A stretch of DNA of 50,538 nt from Rhodanobacteraceae bacterium (GTDB lineage: Bacteria; Pseudomonadota; Gammaproteobacteria; Xanthomonadales; Rhodanobacteraceae): positions 1 through 50,538 of the forward strand of contig JAICHS010000001.1 in the NCBI GenBank assembly GCA_025924775.1. The letters run 5' to 3'. The notes under the pieces were generated by a model. The model saw only the letters and a program-made list of their open reading frames with translations. It did not search any database and was not told the DNA's origin. Positions 1 through 8,001 of this stretch are shown here, piece by piece. The translations under genes were made by a program, and so were the position numbers. How positions within the stretch are numbered: position 1 is the stretch's first letter; the number at the start of each line of letters is the position of its first letter.

Positions 1-408
1 CGCCACGCCGCAGTAGTGGTCGAGCAGGCGGAACATCGGGTGGCCACGCTGCAGGTCCTCGTGCACCTCGTCGGTGCACCACACCTGCAGCGGTTGGCGG
101 TGTTCGCGCAACATGCACAGGCCGGTGGTGTGGTCGATCTGGGCGTCGACCAACACGATCGCGGCGATGCCCGTGTCACGAATCGCGCGTGCGGGCTGGG
201 CGCCCGGAAACACGCGCAACTGGGTCAGGATGTCGGGCGACGCGTTGCAAAGCAGCCAGTTTTCTCCGTCACCCGTGACCGCAATGGATGACTGCGTGCG
301 CGGGCGCGCGTTGACGGTGCCATTGCGCACGCCGGCGCACAGGCGGCAGTTGCAGTTCCACTGCGGGAAGCCGCCGCCGGCCGAGGACCCGAGGACGTGG
401 ACGCGCAC
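1..408 (-). CDS. pqqB: PqqB, PQQ biosynthesis protein (N-terminal part; runs off left edge)
   Basis: Metallo-beta-lactamase-fold protein of pyrroloquinoline quinone biosynthesis, thought to oxidise the PqqE/F-processed PqqA-derived intermediate. The reverse strand reads V-R-V-H-V-L-G-S-S-A-G-G-G-F-P-Q-W-N-C-N, the family's N-terminal signature with its zinc-site CNC. It continues through RTQSSIAV, NWLLCNASPDI and DAQIDHTTGL to HEDLQRG, all hallmark PqqB blocks. 136 codons are present of roughly 300 expected. The start is GTG at 408: the frame is closed just upstream by TGA at 426-424 and there is no in-frame ATG. The Shine-Dalgarno is weak, so translation may be coupled to pqqA, which ends 67 nt upstream. 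The rest of the pqq operon presumably lies to the left. Confidence 0.93.
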   Translation of the reverse strand, partial: MRVHVLGSSAGGGFPQWNCNCRLCAGVRNGTVNARPRTQSSIAVTGDGENWLLCNASPDILTQLRVFPGAQPARAIRDTGIAAIVLVDAQIDHTTGLCMLREHRQPLQVWCTDEVHEDLQRGHPMFRLLDHYCGVA

Positions 409-475
409 CGTTGCCAGCGCCGGTCAGTGCCGCGAAAGCGGAACGGCCGCGAACAGGCGGCCGTCCCACTGCGGT

Positions 476-550
476 TCACCGCACCGCCACGTACATGGTG
501 ATTTCAAAGCCAAGGCGATGATCGATCGCCTTCGGGGTTTCCCATTTCAT
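476..550 (-). CDS. pqqA: PqqA, PQQ precursor peptide (24 aa)
   Basis: Ribosomally made 24-residue precursor of PQQ. The defining motif is present near the C-terminus: Glu16-Ile-Thr-Met-Tyr20. PqqE/PqqD cross-link this Glu and Tyr, and they become the PQQ carbon skeleton. The N-terminus MKWETPKA also matches the family (usual length 22-39). The start is fixed by a perfect AGGAGG seven bases before the ATG at 550. It lies directly upstream of pqqB on the same strand, the usual operon order. Too short for most gene callers, but the motif, RBS and synteny make it secure. Confidence 0.93.
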   Translation of the reverse strand: MKWETPKAIDHRLGFEITMYVAVR

Positions 551-865
551 GCTGCACCTCCTCGAGGAGTGCGGGCACCGGCCATGGATGACGATGCCTG
601 CGGGAACGTGACCCGGACGCCGTCCGGTTCCATGTCCTTCGAGTGTTGGCCTCGGCGTGCCCATGGGCATCCGGGTGTTCTGGATTCGATACTGGCGATT
701 TTCTTGATTTTTGCCCCGCGCCTTGCCACGACCCCGGCTTGTGCGGCTTGCGGGCGCGGGACACAATCCATGCCGATTGGCGACGCGGCGCACCGCGCGC
801 GTCGCCGGCGGATTCCGGGCGAGGAACCACATGTCGCAACTGCCAGTCATCACGTGGGGTGCGCA
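551..865. other. Divergent intergenic region between pqqA and the two-component system
   Basis: About 315 bases with no supported gene longer than the short leader ORF at 831-869. It must carry promoters for both pqqA (leftward) and the sensor kinase (rightward). A 15-base palindrome CCGGACG-C-CGTCCGG lies at 613-627 in the pqqA leader and could be an operator or a hairpin. An AT-rich patch occurs around 690-715. Antisense reading frames here lack family resemblance. Confidence 0.6.
739..767 (+). promoter_or_regulatory. Possible sigma70 promoter for the two-component operon
   Basis: TTGTGC (739-744), 17-base spacer, CACAAT (762-767). Three of six and four of six matches to consensus respectively. 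Position upstream of the leader ORF is appropriate, but the match is weak and no transcript data exist. Confidence 0.3.
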
Positions 866-869
866 GTGA
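831..869 (+). CDS. Candidate 12-codon leader peptide coupled to sensor kinase
   Basis: ATG at 831 is preceded by GAGGAA at good spacing and opens a 12-codon frame (MSQLPVITWGAQ). Its TGA at 867-869 overlaps the kinase GTG start (866-868) as GTGA. This layout is typical of translational coupling. The peptide matches no family I recognise and has no stall motif beyond a single Pro. It could be chance, since the kinase GTG has a possible weak SD (GGGGTG) of its own. Confidence 0.3.
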   Translation: MSQLPVITWGAQ

Positions 870-2206
870 GCTTGCGCCTGCAGGTCAACCTGGTGCTGGC
901 CAGCGTGATCGCGGTGTTCGTGTGTGCGTTGCTGGCCTTGGGCGTCCTGAATACGCGGGCGAGCGTGGAGGCCGAGACGGTGGCGGCGCACAAGGTGGCC
1001 ACCTACCTGATAGAGAAGACCGCGGTGGTCTATCGCGGCGCCAGCCTGCCGTTGGTCGAATCCGAACTGCGGCGCCTTGGCCACGTCCGGTCCGCGGAAA
1101 TCACCCTGTACGGGCCGACCGGGGGGTTGTTGTATCGTTCTCCGCCTGCCACCTACAAGGCCGGCAGGTACGCGCCCGGCTGGTATTCGCGCCTGGTGGC
1201 GCCGGCGCCCATGACCAGCCGGATCAGCTTTGCCAATGCGACGGTGGTGATTCGCGCCGACGCCTCACGCGCGGTCCTGGACGGCTGGGACGAAAGTGTA
1301 GCGCTGCTGAAGATCGGGGTGGTGGTGCTGGTCATCGGCAACCTGCTGGTGTTCTGGCTGATCGGGCGCGCGACCCGCCCCTTCCGCACGATCGTGGGCG
1401 CGTTGGAAGGGATGGAGGCCGGCGACTACCACAGCCGCCTGCCCGACCTGCACGGCGGCGAGGCCGGCAAGATCGCGCACGCCTTCAACCGCGCCGCGCA
1501 GGCGATCGGCGACAACCTGTCGGCGCGCAACGAAGCGGCCGCCGCCACCCTGCGCGCCGAGTACCACCGCAGCCTCGCCGTCGCGGTGCAGGAGCGGCTG
1601 GACAATGAACGCCGCCGGTTTGCGCGCGAACTGCACGACGACACCAGCCAGTCGATCACCGCCATTCGCAGCATGGCGTTGGCGTTGACGCATGCCGATC
1701 CCGACGATCACGCCGGCACCCGCGAGACGGCCAGCCTGCTCGCGGCCACGGCTGGCGAATTGTATGCAGCCGTGCATGACCTGATTCCGCGCCTGGATGC
1801 GCCGGACCTCGACCAGCTGAGCCTGGCCGAAGCGATTGCCGAGCGGGTGCCGTACTGGCGGCGGGAATACCCGGGGGTGGCGATCACCACCTCGCTGTCG
1901 CTGCCCGTCGACGCCCTGGGCACCAGTTACGCGCTGGCGGCGTACCGCATCGTCCAGGAAGCCGTCGCCAACGCCTGTCGGCATGCGGGGGCGCGCACCA
2001 TCGACATCGTGATCGACCACGCGGACAAGTCGCTGCGGGTGCAGGTGTGCGACGATGGCCGTGGCCTTGCCGCGGACTGGCAGCGGCCCGGGCATTTCGG
2101 CGTGCGCGGGATGCGCGAACGGGCCGATGCGCTGGGCGGCTCCGTGGTCGTGGAAAATCGTACGGAGGGCGGGGTGCGCGTGCGCGCGGTCCTGCCATTG
2201 GAGTGA
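866..2206 (+). CDS. Sensor histidine kinase (HisKA_3/NarX-UhpB type)
   Basis: Membrane sensor kinase of the NarX/UhpB/DegS class, 446 aa from GTG 866. Seen in order: TM1 about residues 8-28; a periplasmic sensor of about 120 residues with no recognised ligand motif; TM2 about 148-168; HAMP 170-222; HisKA_3 dimerisation segment with phospho-acceptor His257 in ELHDD; HATPase_c with N-box (Asn369 in EAVANACRHA), CDDGRG (G1) and GHFGVRGM (G2). The longer open frame upstream lacks family similarity, so the start is placed just before TM1. Its stop overlaps the response regulator start by 4 nt (GTGA), so the two form one operon. Divergence from pqqAB suggests control of PQQ synthesis or PQQ-dependent dehydrogenases; this is inference. 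Confidence 0.88.
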   Translation: MSLRLQVNLVLASVIAVFVCALLALGVLNTRASVEAETVAAHKVATYLIEKTAVVYRGASLPLVESELRRLGHVRSAEITLYGPTGGLLYRSPPATYKAGRYAPGWYSRLVAPAPMTSRISFANATVVIRADASRAVLDGWDESVALLKIGVVVLVIGNLLVFWLIGRATRPFRTIVGALEGMEAGDYHSRLPDLHGGEAGKIAHAFNRAAQAIGDNLSARNEAAAATLRAEYHRSLAVAVQERLDNERRRFARELHDDTSQSITAIRSMALALTHADPDDHAGTRETASLLAATAGELYAAVHDLIPRLDAPDLDQLSLAEAIAERVPYWRREYPGVAITTSLSLPVDALGTSYALAAYRIVQEAVANACRHAGARTIDIVIDHADKSLRVQVCDDGRGLAADWQRPGHFGVRGMRERADALGGSVVVENRTEGGVRVRAVLPLE

Positions 2207-2856
2207 CCACGGATACCGATTCGACAGTGCGGGTGATGCTGGTGGACGATCACGCCATCGTACGGCGGGGCTTCCGCCTGCTGCTGGACGCCTGCGCCGA
2301 CGTGGAAGTCGTGGCCGAGGCCGGCGACGGCGAGCAGGCGATCGCCGGTTACGCGGCAGCCGCGCCGGATGTGGTGGTGATGGACTTGTCGATGCCGGGC
2401 ATGGGTGGACTGGAGGCGCTGCGCCGCCTGCTGTTGCGCTATCCGGACGCCAAGGTGCTGGTGCTGTCGGCGCACGAAAACGCCGCGTACGCACGGCGGG
2501 CCTTGAAGGCCGGTGCGTTGGGTTACCTGACCAAGCGGACCGCGCCGGAGGAACTGATCAAGGCACTCCCGGTCGCGGCTTCCGGGCGCCTGTTCCTGGA
2601 CCGGGAGATCGCCCAGCAGATGGTCGCGGGAACCCTGCAAGGCAATCCCGAGGCCATCGAAACGCTGTCGCGGCGCGAGTTCACGGTGTTCCTGGAGCTG
2701 GCGCGCGGGCGCAGCGTGAAACAAGTCGCGCAGGATCTTTCGGTTTCCGCCGGCACCGTCGGCACCCATCTTTACAACATCAAGCAGAAGCTCGGCGTCG
2801 GCAACCAGGCCGAGATGGCCTTGATCGCGGTGCGCAATGGCTTGATCGACCCGTAG
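2203..2856 (+). CDS. NarL/FixJ-family response regulator
   Basis: Cytoplasmic DNA-binding partner of the kinase, 217 aa. Receiver domain residues 9-125: acidic pair Asp15/Asp16 in MLVDDH, phospho-acceptor Asp61 in VVMDLSMPG, Ser89, Lys111 in YLTKR. LuxR-type HTH near residues 150-212: LSRREFTVFLELARG followed by AQDLSVSAGTVGTHLYNIKQKL. The GTG start at 2203 overlaps the kinase stop; the longer upstream extension is the kinase gene in another frame. Target genes cannot be read from sequence. Adjacency to pqqAB is the only clue. Confidence 0.9.
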   Translation: MTTDTDSTVRVMLVDDHAIVRRGFRLLLDACADVEVVAEAGDGEQAIAGYAAAAPDVVVMDLSMPGMGGLEALRRLLLRYPDAKVLVLSAHENAAYARRALKAGALGYLTKRTAPEELIKALPVAASGRLFLDREIAQQMVAGTLQGNPEAIETLSRREFTVFLELARGRSVKQVAQDLSVSAGTVGTHLYNIKQKLGVGNQAEMALIAVRNGLIDP

Positions 2857-2892
2857 CGGTGCGAACTGGTGGATTGCCCGCCGCGCGGCGAC

Positions 2893-3378
2893 TCAACGGT
2901 ACGGGTCGGCGATGCCGAGCGTCGCCAGGATCCGGGTTTCCAGTGCTTCCATCCGTTCCGCTTCGCGCGCCACCTGATGGTCGTAACCCAGCAGGTGCAA
3001 CACGCCGTGCACCGTCAGGTGGGCGTAGTGGTCGCGCAGCGGCTTGCCCTGTTCGCGCGCTTCGCGTGCCACCACCGGCGCGCAGATCGCAAGGTCGCCC
3101 AGCAACAGCGAAGCCACGCCGCGCGGCAGCTCGACGGGAAACGACAGTACGTTGGTGGCGTAATCCTTGCCGCGATACTGCCGGTTGAGCGCGCGGCCTT
3201 CGCGGGCGCCGACGATGCGGATCGAAAGTTCGGCCGGCCTGCGGTGGCGTGCGCCCCGCAACGCGGCCTCCACCCACTGCCGGAAGCTTGCGGGTGCGGG
3301 TACGCCGCGGCGCGGCGCGGCATAGCCCAAGTGGACGCACGCACCCGGTTGGTCGCGGCTGCCCGCGGCTTGGGTCAT
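2893..3378 (-). CDS. ybeY: YbeY, rRNA maturation endoribonuclease
   Basis: Single-strand metal-dependent endoribonuclease for 16S rRNA 3'-end processing and ribosome quality control. 161 aa. The zinc motif is visible as H124-G-V-L-H128-L-L-G-Y-D-H134, with the preceding core KDYATNVLSFP and LLGDLAIC. The start ATG at 3378 overlaps the phoH stop by 4 nt (ATGA), so it is co-translated with phoH. It is third in a miaB-phoH-ybeY operon, a conserved proteobacterial order. The N-terminus is Pro/Ala/Arg rich and less conserved. Confidence 0.95.
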   Translation of the reverse strand: MTQAAGSRDQPGACVHLGYAAPRRGVPAPASFRQWVEAALRGARHRRPAELSIRIVGAREGRALNRQYRGKDYATNVLSFPVELPRGVASLLLGDLAICAPVVAREAREQGKPLRDHYAHLTVHGVLHLLGYDHQVAREAERMEALETRILATLGIADPYR

Positions 3379-4406
3379 GGACGCGCGCCGTCGCGGGGCA
3401 TGCGCGTGCCGGAACCGGGCAGGCCGTCGCGATTGCCGTTGGCTTCCTCGGCCCTTTCGTAGGCGCGCACGATCTTGGCCACCAGCGGGTGCCGCACCAC
3501 GTCGCGCGCGGTGAAAAAGGTGAAGCTGATGCCTTCGACCCCGCGCAGCACTTCGATCACGTTGCGCAGGCCCGAGCGCGTGTTGTGTGGCAGGTCCACC
3601 TGCGTGACATCCCCGGTGACGACGGTGGTGGTGCCAAAACCGATGCGGGTCAGGAACATCTTCATCTGCTCGACGGTGCTGTTTTGCGCCTCGTCCAGGA
3701 TCACGAACGAATCGTTGAGCGTGCGCCCGCGCATGTAGGCCAGCGGCGCGATCTCGATCACGCTGCGTTCGATCAGGCGCGCCACCTTTTCGAAACCGAG
3801 CATTTCATACAGCGCGTCGTACAACGGGCGCAAGTACGGATCGACCTTCTGCGTCAGGTCGCCCGGCAGGAAACCCAGTTTTTCGCCGGCCTCGACCGCG
3901 GGGCGCACCAGGATCAGGCGCTGCACCCGGCCGTTTTCCAACGCTTCCACTGCGCTGGCGACCGCAAGATAGGTCTTGCCGGTGCCGGCCGGGCCGATGC
4001 CGAAGTTGATGTCGTGGGTGGCGATCGCGTGCAGGTAGCGCACCTGGTTGGGACCGCGCCCGCGCACGCTGCCGCGCTTCACCTTGATGGTGATTTCCTG
4101 CGCGCCCTCGGCCTGCTTTTCCGCCAGCGCGTCGACACCCGCTTCGGACAGGCGCACGTTGAGCACGCGCCCGTTGAGCGTTTCGTGTTCGGTCGCGGCG
4201 TACAGACTGCGCAGCACGCGTTCGCCCGATTTCACCGCTTCGCCTTCGCCGATCACGCGGAATACGTTGCCGCGGTTGCTGATCTCGACGCCCAGGCGCA
4301 GCTCGATCTGGCGCAGGTGCTCGTCGAACGGCCCGCACAGGTTGGCCAGCCGGTGGGTGTCGTCGGGCACGAGCGTGAAATCATGCTGGACGAGCGCTGC
4401 GGTCAT
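3375..4406 (-). CDS. ybeZ: PhoH-like ATPase (YbeZ/PhoH family)
   Basis: Cytoplasmic ATP-binding protein of the PhoH family, thought to act with YbeY in RNA metabolism. 343 aa. An N-terminal KH-like/R3H-like part (1-120) precedes a P-loop domain: Walker A GPAGTGKT (138-145), the LVRPAVEAGEKLGFLPGD block, Walker B FVILDEAQN, and sensor TVVTGDVTQVDLP. The C-terminal 25 residues are Gly/Asn/Arg rich and variable. The stop overlaps ybeY and the start overlaps the miaB stop, each by ATGA, so expression is tightly coupled. Confidence 0.93.
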   Translation of the reverse strand: MTAALVQHDFTLVPDDTHRLANLCGPFDEHLRQIELRLGVEISNRGNVFRVIGEGEAVKSGERVLRSLYAATEHETLNGRVLNVRLSEAGVDALAEKQAEGAQEITIKVKRGSVRGRGPNQVRYLHAIATHDINFGIGPAGTGKTYLAVASAVEALENGRVQRLILVRPAVEAGEKLGFLPGDLTQKVDPYLRPLYDALYEMLGFEKVARLIERSVIEIAPLAYMRGRTLNDSFVILDEAQNSTVEQMKMFLTRIGFGTTTVVTGDVTQVDLPHNTRSGLRNVIEVLRGVEGISFTFFTARDVVRHPLVAKIVRAYERAEEANGNRDGLPGSGTRMPRDGARP

Positions 4407-5764
4407 GCGGCTTCGGCGACGCGCGCGCGCAGTGAATTGGCCAGCGCGGCGGTGATCGTCACGTCGACGAACTGGCCGACCAGTCCGGCCTCGCCCGCAA
4501 AGTTCACCTGGCGCATGTTCTCGGTCTTGCCGGTCAGCTCGTTCGGATTTTTCTTCGACGGGCCGGTCACCAGGATGCGTTGGGTGGTGCCGACCATTGC
4601 CTCGCTGATTTTCGCAGCATGGAAGTTGATGACGTTCTGCAGTTGGGTGAGGCGCGCGTGCTTGACCGCGTCCGGCGTCGGATCGAACAGGTTGGCCGCG
4701 GGCGTGCCGGGGCGCTTGGAGAAAATGAAGGAGAAGCTTTGGTCGAAGCCGACGTCCTCGATCAGCTGCAGCGTGGCCGCGAAGTCGGCATCGGTCTCGC
4801 CCGGAAACCCCACGATGAAGTCGCTGGAGATGCAGATGTCGGGGCGCACCGCGCGCAGCTTGGCCATCTTTTCCTTGTACATCGCGGCGGTGTAGTTGCG
4901 CTTCATCAGCATCAGGATGCGGTCGGACCCCGATTGCACCGGCAGGTGCAGGAAGTTGGCCAGCTTGGGCACGTCGCGGTACGCCGCCACCAGTGAATCG
5001 GAGAACTCCAGCGGGTGCGAGGTGGTGAAGCGGATGCGGCCGATGCCGTCGATTTCCGCCACCGCGCGGATCAGCAGCGCAAGGTCGGCCGTGCCACCGC
5101 CGAACATCGGCCCGCGATACGCGTTGACGTTCTGGCCCAGCAGGTTGACCTCTTTCACGCCCTGTGCCGCCAGCGACGCCACTTCGGCCAGCACATCATC
5201 GAACGGCCGGCTGATTTCCTCGCCGCGGGTGTAGGGCACCACGCAGTACGAGCAGTATTTGCTGCAGCCTTCCATGATCGACACGAACGCGCTGGGACCT
5301 TCGGCGCGCGGTTCCGGCAGGCGGTCGAACTTCTCGATTTCGGGAAAGGAGATGTCCACCTGCGGCTTGCCGGTGGCGCGGCGGCGGTCAATCAGGTCGG
5401 GCAGGCGGTGCAGGGTCTGCGGGCCGAACACCAGGTCGACATAGGGCGCGCGCGCGAGGATGGCCGCGCCTTCCTGCGAGGCCACGCAGCCGCCGACGCC
5501 GATCAGCACGTCGGGGTTGGCCTGCTTGAATTCCTTCCAGCGACCCAGCTGCGAAAAGACCTTCTCCTGCGCCTTCTCGCGAATCGAACAGGTGTTCACC
5601 AGGATCACATCGGCTTCGGCCACGTCCTCGGTGCGCAGCATGCCGCGCTCGGCCGCGAGCACTTCCTCCATCTTGCGGGAGTCGTACTCGTTCATCTGGC
5701 AGCCGTGGGTCTGGATGAACAGTCTTTGCGGCCCGGACTTGGCGGGGGCGGGGGTGTCGGCCAT
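4403..5764 (-). CDS. miaB: MiaB, tRNA-2-methylthio-N6-dimethylallyladenosine synthase
   Basis: Radical-SAM methylthiotransferase converting i6A37 to ms2i6A37 in tRNAs reading UNN codons. 453 aa from ATG 5764 (MADTPAPAK). The N-terminal UPF0004 domain has cluster cysteines C22, C59 and C93. The radical SAM core has C167-x3-C171-x2-C174 in EGCSKYCSYC. A C-terminal TRAM domain contains the block ILVTGPSKKNPNELTGKTENMRQVNF-type residues ending in a beta barrel. The longer frame upstream (to 5947) has no family match. First gene of the miaB-phoH-ybeY operon. MiaA, not in the window, would make its substrate from dimethylallyl diphosphate, the product of the idi gene here. Confidence 0.95.
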   Translation of the reverse strand: MADTPAPAKSGPQRLFIQTHGCQMNEYDSRKMEEVLAAERGMLRTEDVAEADVILVNTCSIREKAQEKVFSQLGRWKEFKQANPDVLIGVGGCVASQEGAAILARAPYVDLVFGPQTLHRLPDLIDRRRATGKPQVDISFPEIEKFDRLPEPRAEGPSAFVSIMEGCSKYCSYCVVPYTRGEEISRPFDDVLAEVASLAAQGVKEVNLLGQNVNAYRGPMFGGGTADLALLIRAVAEIDGIGRIRFTTSHPLEFSDSLVAAYRDVPKLANFLHLPVQSGSDRILMLMKRNYTAAMYKEKMAKLRAVRPDICISSDFIVGFPGETDADFAATLQLIEDVGFDQSFSFIFSKRPGTPAANLFDPTPDAVKHARLTQLQNVINFHAAKISEAMVGTTQRILVTGPSKKNPNELTGKTENMRQVNFAGEAGLVGQFVDVTITAALANSLRARVAEAA

Positions 5765-5853
5765 CGTGGGCGGTGCTGCGGGCGGAAACCCGCATTGTAG
5801 CCGGCTGTGGCGGCGCAGGCCGCGTGGTGGCGTCGAAACCGTGAACGGGGCGC

Positions 5854-5882
5854 TTGGCAAGGCGCGCCGACAGGGGCACACT
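5854..5882 (+). promoter_or_regulatory. Probable promoter of lytic transglycosylase gene
   Basis: TTGGCA (5854-5859), 17-base spacer, CACACT (5877-5882). The -35 matches five of six positions. The -10 lies only 8 bases before ATG 5891, so the transcript would be leaderless or nearly so, consistent with the absence of a Shine-Dalgarno. Confidence 0.4.
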
Positions 5883-5890
5883 GCCGCCCC

Positions 5891-7096
5891 ATGAGTGCCA
5901 TTTCCTGCCCGGGGGCGCGCGGCGGCAGGCAGCACGGGCCGCGTCAAGCATCCAGTTCGCGCCGGTGGATCGGCTTGGCGTGCATGCTGTTGCTGGCCTC
6001 GGCGTGGGCCGGGCCGGCCGCTGCCAGCGTGCTGTACCGCTGCGTCGGGTCCGGTGGCGAGGCGGCCTACGTCAGCAACCCGGCGGGTTATCGGCAGTGC
6101 GTGAAACTAGGCCAGTGGCACACGCCGGCGGCGCATCGCGTCGAGGCCAGCCGGCACGTCGTGCAGAAACGCGAACAAGCCAGCGGCGCGCAGTTGCCGG
6201 GTACGCCGCCCCGTTCGGTCAAGGCCAACCCGGCCATCCTGAAGATCACGCCGCTCGGCAATGACGCCGCGCCGGTGGTGGCGCCGGCGCCGCCTGTCGC
6301 GCAGGCATGGCGGCCGTTCCCGATGGTGGCGCTGGATACGTTGGGGACCTGGGTGTTGCCACGCTTGCTGGGCGTCCAGCTGGCGCCGGCGCGCCCCGTG
6401 CCGGCACCGCCTGCGAGTGCGCCGGCGTCGGCAGCCAGCGCGCCCATTCCCCTGAGGGTGGCCACCGTCGCGGCGCCCACGCCGCCGCGCAAGGGCGCGG
6501 TGTATCGCGTGAAACTGAAGAACGGCACCGTGCTGTACACCAACGTCGCGTCGCTCACCAAGGGCCACGACACCAAGACGCTGTTTACCTACATCGAGGT
6601 CTGTTACGCGTGCAACCTGCATTCCAAGGTTGACTGGGGCACGGTGCCGCTGCAACTGGCTGCGTACCACGGCGACATCGTCGTGGCGGCGAAATTGACG
6701 GGCGTGGACGCCGCGTTGTTGCGTGCGGTGATCCATGCCGAGTCGGGGTTCAACCCGCGCGCGTTGTCGTACAAGGGCGCGCAGGGCCTGATGCAATTGA
6801 TGCCGGGTACCGCGTTCGAGTTGGGCGTGGGCAATGCCTTCGATCCCGCCCAGAACATTTCCGGCGGCGCACGCTACCTGGCCACGCTGCTGCACGCTTT
6901 CCATGGCGACGTCAGCCTGGCGGCGGCAGCCTACAACGCCGGCGCCGGCGCGGTGGCGAAGTACGGTGGCGTGCCGCCGTATGCGGAAACCCAGGTGTAC
7001 GTGAAGCGCGTCGCCTTGCTGTACCAGCGCTACCACAAGGCCTTGCTGGCGCGTCCGGCCGCAACGCTGGCGACGGCGGCCGCAGCTGCCGACTGA
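5891..7096 (+). CDS. Secreted lytic transglycosylase (SLT domain)
   Basis: Periplasmic peptidoglycan lytic transglycosylase, 401 aa from ATG 5891. Residues about 25-45 form a hydrophobic signal segment (WIGLACMLLLASAWAG). Then comes a DUF4124-like Cys motif (LYRCVGSGG...QC), a Pro/Ala-rich linker, and a second YRVKLKNGTVLYTN module. The C-terminal SLT domain has catalytic Glu in AVIHAESGFNP, then GAQGLMQLMPGTA and AAAYNAGAGAV. The start was chosen because the preceding residues from 5807 are low quality and a promoter-like -10 sits immediately upstream. Convergent with suhB (4-nt gap). Related proteins often assist cell-wall turnover; no secretion system gene is adjacent. Confidence 0.9.
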   Translation: MSAISCPGARGGRQHGPRQASSSRRWIGLACMLLLASAWAGPAAASVLYRCVGSGGEAAYVSNPAGYRQCVKLGQWHTPAAHRVEASRHVVQKREQASGAQLPGTPPRSVKANPAILKITPLGNDAAPVVAPAPPVAQAWRPFPMVALDTLGTWVLPRLLGVQLAPARPVPAPPASAPASAASAPIPLRVATVAAPTPPRKGAVYRVKLKNGTVLYTNVASLTKGHDTKTLFTYIEVCYACNLHSKVDWGTVPLQLAAYHGDIVVAAKLTGVDAALLRAVIHAESGFNPRALSYKGAQGLMQLMPGTAFELGVGNAFDPAQNISGGARYLATLLHAFHGDVSLAAAAYNAGAGAVAKYGGVPPYAETQVYVKRVALLYQRYHKALLARPAATLATAAAAAD

Positions 7097-7100
7097 CCGC

Positions 7101-7907
7101 TCAGCGCTTCAGCTCGGAAGTGAGCGACGGCCCGATCGCTTCCACGATCTGTCCGGCCAGCACGTGGTTGGCGGCCACCAGGTTGCCCGATTCCGGCAGG
7201 CCATCGACGCCAGCCATGTTGCAGTAGCGCCCGCCCGCTTCGCGCACGAGCAGGCAACCGGCGGCCATGTCCCAGATCTTGAGCCCGGTTTCGAAATAGC
7301 CGTCCACGCGCCCGGCCGCCGTCCATGCCAGATCCAGTGCGGCCGAACCGGTGCGCCGGATGTCCTCGGCGCGCTTCAGCAGTTCGCGGGTCATGCCCAG
7401 TTGCGCGTCCAGGTGCTGGCGTTCGCGGTACGGAAAGCCCGTGGCCAGCATCGCGCCGTCCAGCGATTCGCGCTTGTCGATGCGCAGCCGACGGTCGTTG
7501 AGGAACGCGCCGTCGCCCTTGCTGGCGGTGTAGATCTCGTTGCGCAGCGGGTCAAGGATCACGCCGTGGATCGGCTCGCCACGATCGAGTTGCGCAATCG
7601 ACACCGCGAAATGCGGAATGCCACGCAGGTAATTGTGGGTGCCATCCAGCGGATCGACCGCCCACGTGTAGCGCGCGCCGGCCTTGCCGGAAGCGCCGGT
7701 TTCCTCGCCGAGGATCGCGTGGTCGGGATAGGCCCGGCGCAACTCGCGCACGATCGTGGCCTCGGCCTCGCGGTCAACGTCCGACACGAAATCCAGATGG
7801 TGCTTCTCCATCACGGTCACGCTGTCGAGGCGATTCATGTAACGCAGGATCACGCTGCCGGCGGCGCGCGCGGCACGGATCGCGACGGTGACGATAGGTC
7901 GGGCCAT
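7101..7907 (-). CDS. suhB: SuhB, inositol-1-monophosphatase family protein
   Basis: Mg-dependent inositol monophosphatase. In enterobacteria it also serves as a Nus-complex factor in rRNA antitermination. 268 aa. Metal-binding motifs are all visible: GEETG, the signature VDPLDGTHN, and IWDMAAGCLLVREAGG near the C-terminus. ATG start at 7907. The leader contains a strong hairpin followed by a T-rich run (7929-7958), described separately. It is divergent from trmJ, the same neighbour relation found in many proteobacteria. Confidence 0.95.
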   Translation of the reverse strand: MARPIVTVAIRAARAAGSVILRYMNRLDSVTVMEKHHLDFVSDVDREAEATIVRELRRAYPDHAILGEETGASGKAGARYTWAVDPLDGTHNYLRGIPHFAVSIAQLDRGEPIHGVILDPLRNEIYTASKGDGAFLNDRRLRIDKRESLDGAMLATGFPYRERQHLDAQLGMTRELLKRAEDIRRTGSAALDLAWTAAGRVDGYFETGLKIWDMAAGCLLVREAGGRYCNMAGVDGLPESGNLVAANHVLAGQIVEAIGPSLTSELKR

Positions 7908-7928
7908 GGCGATAAGTACGGTCGATTG

Positions 7929-7958
7929 GAAAAAGAACGCGCCGCACGAAGCGGCGCG
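7929..7958 (-). terminator. Terminator-like hairpin in the suhB leader
   Basis: Perfect 8-bp GC stem (7938-7945 with 7951-7958), 5-base loop, followed on the minus strand by TTCTTTTTC (7937-7929). This is intrinsic-terminator geometry, but it points into suhB and ends about 22 bases before its ATG. It could attenuate suhB or block antisense readthrough from elsewhere. No termination data exist. Confidence 0.5.
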
Positions 7959-8001
7959 CCCGGCATTTTAGCAGCTCCGGGCGACGCGTTAATCTTGCGC
8001 G

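Noticed and set aside
16..291. Plus-strand open frame at the left edge
   Set aside because: It is antisense to the clear PqqB coding sequence and has no RBS or family motif.
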